Positions 61,207-64,000 of a stretch of DNA of 64,000 nucleotides are shown here, one piece after another. The DNA is from Takakia lepidozioides. Its lineage: Eukaryota > Streptophyta > Takakiopsida > Takakiales > Takakiaceae. Each line of letters starts with the position of its first letter. The first letter of the stretch is position 1. The notes under the pieces were generated by a model, which ran no database searches, had not been told where the DNA came from, and saw nothing but the letters and a program-made list of their open reading frames with translations. Position numbers and translations under genes: made by a program. The stretch spans positions 50,298,042 to 50,362,041 of the forward strand of contig CM060734.1 of assembly GCA_030704615.1 (NCBI GenBank), read 5' to 3'.

Positions 61207-62584
61207 TGCACCTTAAATAGAATGATACTGGGAGCACTTTCATAGCGGTGTGAGTTTCGAACAGCCTCATCCTTACTGGGGTCTCCAGTTAACACCCACT
61301 CCTCTGCCATAGTCACCGGGGCTGGCCTTTCATAATTGTCAAGGTTGCCCAGTCCAGCTGGTGGCCGCTCCTCAGGTATACCAGCCATTGCCTCCCATGC
61401 TGCTTTCTGTGAAGGTGGGAGTGTTCCGAGCTTCCGTTTCCGGTTGCTGGTGTCTTTATAAATGATTTTGTTACCACTGTCCCGTTGAGTCCAGGAAAAT
61501 GCCCGGCGCTGCAATGAGTTACGTCTGCTGCTAAAGTTCGACCGTGCTGAAGTTGGCAAATGGCCAGAGGGCTTCACAGTGGCTGGGGTAGTGAAAGTGG
61601 CCTGCGCTCCATAGGTGCATTGTTACTGAGAATCAGAGCTTTAGCAGCATAGTCAATAATGAGCGGATCGTCCAATAAGAGGGAAATGCTTGTAAAAGCT
61701 GCAACAAGGACATTTTCCTGTTAATTTCCTATTAAGTTATGAAATGCGAAATCTAAAAATGTCACTTTTAGACATCCCAACAATGCCTGACCAACAAAAA
61801 GTATCAGAATTTCACAAAAAGAACGCTGCCCCTCCGGTTAATATGGCTAGTAGATTAGAAAGGTGAACATTTGCCTCTGGCCCTTTCAAAGCATATGATA
61901 GAATTCGATCGATGTAATCATATTTCCACCTGTCTTAAGGGAGACTCATGGTTCCAGTCTAAAATATCGATATTCGCTGTGATCTGGATTCGCCTGTTTA
62001 CTTTTACAGTAAAAACTAGACCAAGAAAAGAAGATCACATTACCTGAGAGGCAGCACCAAGCTGTTTCCACATAAGGAGCGTCTCAAGAATGAGACGGGG
62101 ATGCTCATGCAGTGCAGAACAGCGCTGTTGCCATGGCAGTGGGAGGGCTCCCAGCATACGCAGGCCCAAAGCCAACCGGTCCAGCCTTGCATGCTCTTCC
62201 TCAGACAAAGTCCCAACTCGCCGCTTCAGAAAGAAATGAACCTGCCATGCAGAATCCTACGGGATTAAGCAATCCTATAACTATTCTCTCATTGTCTCAA
62301 ACAAGAGATGCAAACGTCCACTCAAGCTGAAGTCATTGGGAAAATGCAGCCAAGTCGGTTTCTGACCTTCTTCATAAAGCACGTTATAAAGAACCATTCA
62401 TTTCATGATTGCATCTCTGATTGACGACATTATCCAACAGCTGTAATAGACCCCTATTGAATGTGGTTAGATTGGAATACATTGTGCACGAATGGAAATT
62501 TTGGAGACACTAGGTCTTAAGAGGTTGCCATTTCTACAGTTTTGAGGGAAGCCTAAACCATTTTTTCTCTATGATTAACAAAAT

Positions 62585-62655
62585 TTCCGCTCAAACTGGG
62601 CGCGGGGTCAATGGCAACAAGGCTACGGCAAACAACTTCTTATGAGTTCATTCTA
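62585..62655 (+). mobile_element. LINE 3'-terminal fragment, plus orientation
   Basis: CTCAAACTGGGCGCGGGGTC and GGCTACGGCAAACAAC then TTATGAG are the sense-strand last ~70 bases of the LINE family. Confidence 0.75.
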
Positions 62656-62749
62656 TGCTTAACAAAACTCACTAGACTTTTGCCTAGAGGGCCTATGGAC
62701 GCTGTAGAACAACAAAAGAAAGACCTATCAAACCCTAAAAATTGTGGGA

Positions 62750-62880
62750 CAGAAAAATGAAATGAAATGGTACTTTATAATGTCCGCAGAAAGCTCAAAG
62801 AGCTTCTGGGACAAAAGGGAGGAACCAGAAAGAAGAGACAAAACCACAGCCAAAAGCAGCCCAGAAGCAACTACTGCTGA
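62750..62880 (-). repeat. Dispersed repeat R, copy 4 (reverse orientation)
   Basis: AAATGAAATGGTACTTTATA and TCCGCAGAAAGCTCAAAG are the reverse complement of the repeat R 3' end with its ATTTC tail. A shorter trace lies at 62379-62408. Confidence 0.7.
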
Positions 62881-62890
62881 AGGACGGAGA

Positions 62891-63133
62891 GATTGTACTC
62901 ATATGACGTTGTTTGCCATAGCCTGGCCGTTGACCCCGCGCCCAGTTTGAGTGGAACACAAAGGGATGGAACCTACCTTTGTCAGGGGCTGACGCTGGTA
63001 GTAAGACTTACCTTGGAATAAACAATTGATCCGGGTTTTCCAGATATCCTCTAGAAATCCCTTTACACAAGCATCAACCTGCTGTGTATGGTTTGCCCAA
63101 TAACTAGGCCCCAAAAGGGCCTGGGCTTTTGGA
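62891..63133 (-). mobile_element. LINE fragment, 5'-truncated
   Basis: The 3' end ATTGTACTCATATGACGTTG and about 240 bp of the C-terminal region (SYYQRQPLTKVGSIP; NHTQQVDACVKGFLEDIWKT) match the LINE at 56361. It stops at 63133, next to a GA repeat. Confidence 0.85.
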
Positions 63134-63312
63134 CACAGAGAGAGAGAGAATGAACAAGCTTCCAGAAAAGAACTGACTTGTTTCTGAATTGTTTTGATCA
63201 GGACACCACATGTCTAATCTTATGCAGGATCCGTGTTCTTGCTGATAAAGGTTGTCTGTTATTAGGAGTTTTTCACCCTGAAACAAGTCTTACACTGGCT
63301 TGCTCTTTACAG

Positions 63313-63600
63313 GTGGAAGCACTATGTCAAAGTGATCCTGAAGGGTTGGCTCTCCGGCTAGCAGGCAAGGGAGCTGTATCAGCCGCACTTGATGTAGCCG
63401 AATCATTCAATTTGTCCAATGATTTGCGGAGAGAATTGCAGGGCAGGCAGCTGGTGAAGCTCTTGACCTCTGACCCAATCAGTGGAGGGGGCCCGCTGGA
63501 GGCTTGCGCTTTCTAAACTTTACGGAAACCAGAGGATGCATTGCCTGTGGCTATGGCAGCAATGGAGCAGCTTCCAAATCTGCAATCAAAACAGCTCCTG
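63313..63600 (+). pseudogene. Inverted exon of the ZFYVE26-like gene
   Basis: Between a clean acceptor (CTTTACAG) and donor (CTG|GTAGTA) the plus strand reads EGLALRLAGKGAVSAALDVA, RRELQGRQLVKLLTSDP and DALPVAMAAMEQLPNL, ending SKQLL. The next exon of the gene would begin VHFFLKRR. Exactly that exon lies on the opposite strand at 62241, in the matching phase. An in-frame TAA at 63514-63516, where two small deletions appear to offset each other, breaks the exon. No preceding exon is found on this strand. Confidence 0.75.
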
Positions 63601-64000
63601 GTAGTATTTGTCCTTCGTTTGCATGGATGCATGTTCCTCACATGCTGTATCTGCTGACGTTTATATGTACTGCTAACAGGAATGCAGCAGAAGATTTCAA
63701 AGTGGATCAACAGTTTTGCAGCTGGTGTTTCTTCCCTTCCCACTCCATGAAACCATTTATCCCTACAGACTTCCATATCACTGTTTGTATTCCCATTGGT
63801 GTTGAACATTATTTCTTCCTTTTAATGTAAACATCCTTGCTTGCTTGTTGTGCCTTGCAAGTTCCTGTTTCATAAATGTTACCCGTTTAGCTAGACCTGC
63901 ATTCGAGAAATTGGGTTACCATACAACTTCCATTGGAGCACTTGAAGAGATTGTTACGAAAAAGATAATTCATGCAATAGAATGCTGCACCTCCTGCCAA
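63601..64000. other. Right edge, no gene recognised
   Basis: Downstream of the inverted exon no further exon of that gene is visible on the plus strand before the window ends. Confidence 0.4.

Larger units (their letters stand above)
50274..62241 (-). pseudogene. 3' part of a plant ZFYVE26/spastizin-like gene, thirteen exons, LINE-interrupted
   Basis: Exons: 62241-62044 (RRVGTLSEEEHARLDRLALG; LPLPWQQRCSALHEHP), 61698-61212 (NRKRKLGTLPPSQKAAWEAM; SHRYESAPSIILF), 55789-55628, 54448-54077 (LLQSLLGSGVTASLDD; NERYSMGVYTCTKCK), 53748-53672, 53530-53426 (GDPAPVVRQIIQTMEGGPP), 53300-53066 (LSADSYLNVLYMPSF), 52917-52554 (FMFRHGHYSD; MDYGSLDELCDLCVAYG), 52249-52154, 51636-51493, 51422-51298 (GPQWKHSLFGNPND), 50903-50821, 50389-50274 (VHIYAGVAASLAEKKK). 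Splice phases agree throughout. Damage: two one-base frame changes in 61698-61212, an extra base in a run of nine C's in 52917-52554, the final exon not found, and a 4.85-kb LINE at the 61212 donor. It matches my memory of the large plant ZFYVE26-like protein. Its remaining integrity suggests recent decay, or sequence errors. Confidence 0.75.

Overview
The window is nuclear DNA of a land plant. Evidence: spliced genes with GT..AG introns and plant-type families (SYP4 syntaxin, ATL RING-H2 ligase, CYP97 P450, ABCG11-type transporter, PLS-class PPR repeats), a plant-type U1 snRNA with an upstream sequence element and TATA box, and a plant tRNA-Asp. The repeat load, the wording of the PPR repeats and a LINE family unlike angiosperm L1 suggest a large-genome seed-free plant. 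A homosporous fern is my best guess, but this is an inference from memory, not a database match.

Layout. 1-6.8 kb: LTR-retroelement debris, a triplicated 0.3-kb repeat, two different tRNA-derived SINEs, a small RING-finger gene, a tRNA-Asp gene and a Harbinger-type MITE. 7.2-17 kb: a complete eight-exon SYP4-type syntaxin gene (minus strand), a displaced copy of its 3' end, a broken DUF2921 gene and an intact intronless RPL27A gene. 19-23.1 kb: a PPR pseudogene swollen by tandem duplication and a decayed ABCG11-like pseudogene. 23.4-31 kb: AT-rich DNA with SINE copies and a minisatellite, with no convincing gene. 31-32.7 kb: a cyclophilin gene with a SINE remnant in its intron. 33-34.2 kb: a TTAA-flanked DNA transposon with a MITE nested inside it. 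37.4-40.1 kb: a complete three-exon ATL E3 ligase gene.

39.2-46 kb is a diverged inverted duplication. The left arm keeps a complete ATL gene but a gutted U1 gene. The right arm keeps a full-length U1 gene but only shreds of the ATL exon. 41.6-63.6 kb holds separate pieces of a gene resembling the plant ZFYVE26/spastizin-like protein: 5' exons at 44.2-41.6 kb, thirteen 3'-side exons from 62.2 to 50.3 kb (minus strand), and one exon inverted at 63.3 kb. LINEs of one family have repeatedly landed here, including a 4.85-kb copy with a clear target-site duplication exactly at a splice donor. A three-exon CYP97A-type 3' fragment sits next to two abutting LINE copies.

The genes do not form an operon or pathway. 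Those likely to be functional are SYP4 (trans-Golgi fusion), RPL27A, the tRNA-Asp, the ATL ligase, probably the U1 snRNA, and possibly the small RING gene and the cyclophilin. Most of the rest is transposon sequence and gene decay.
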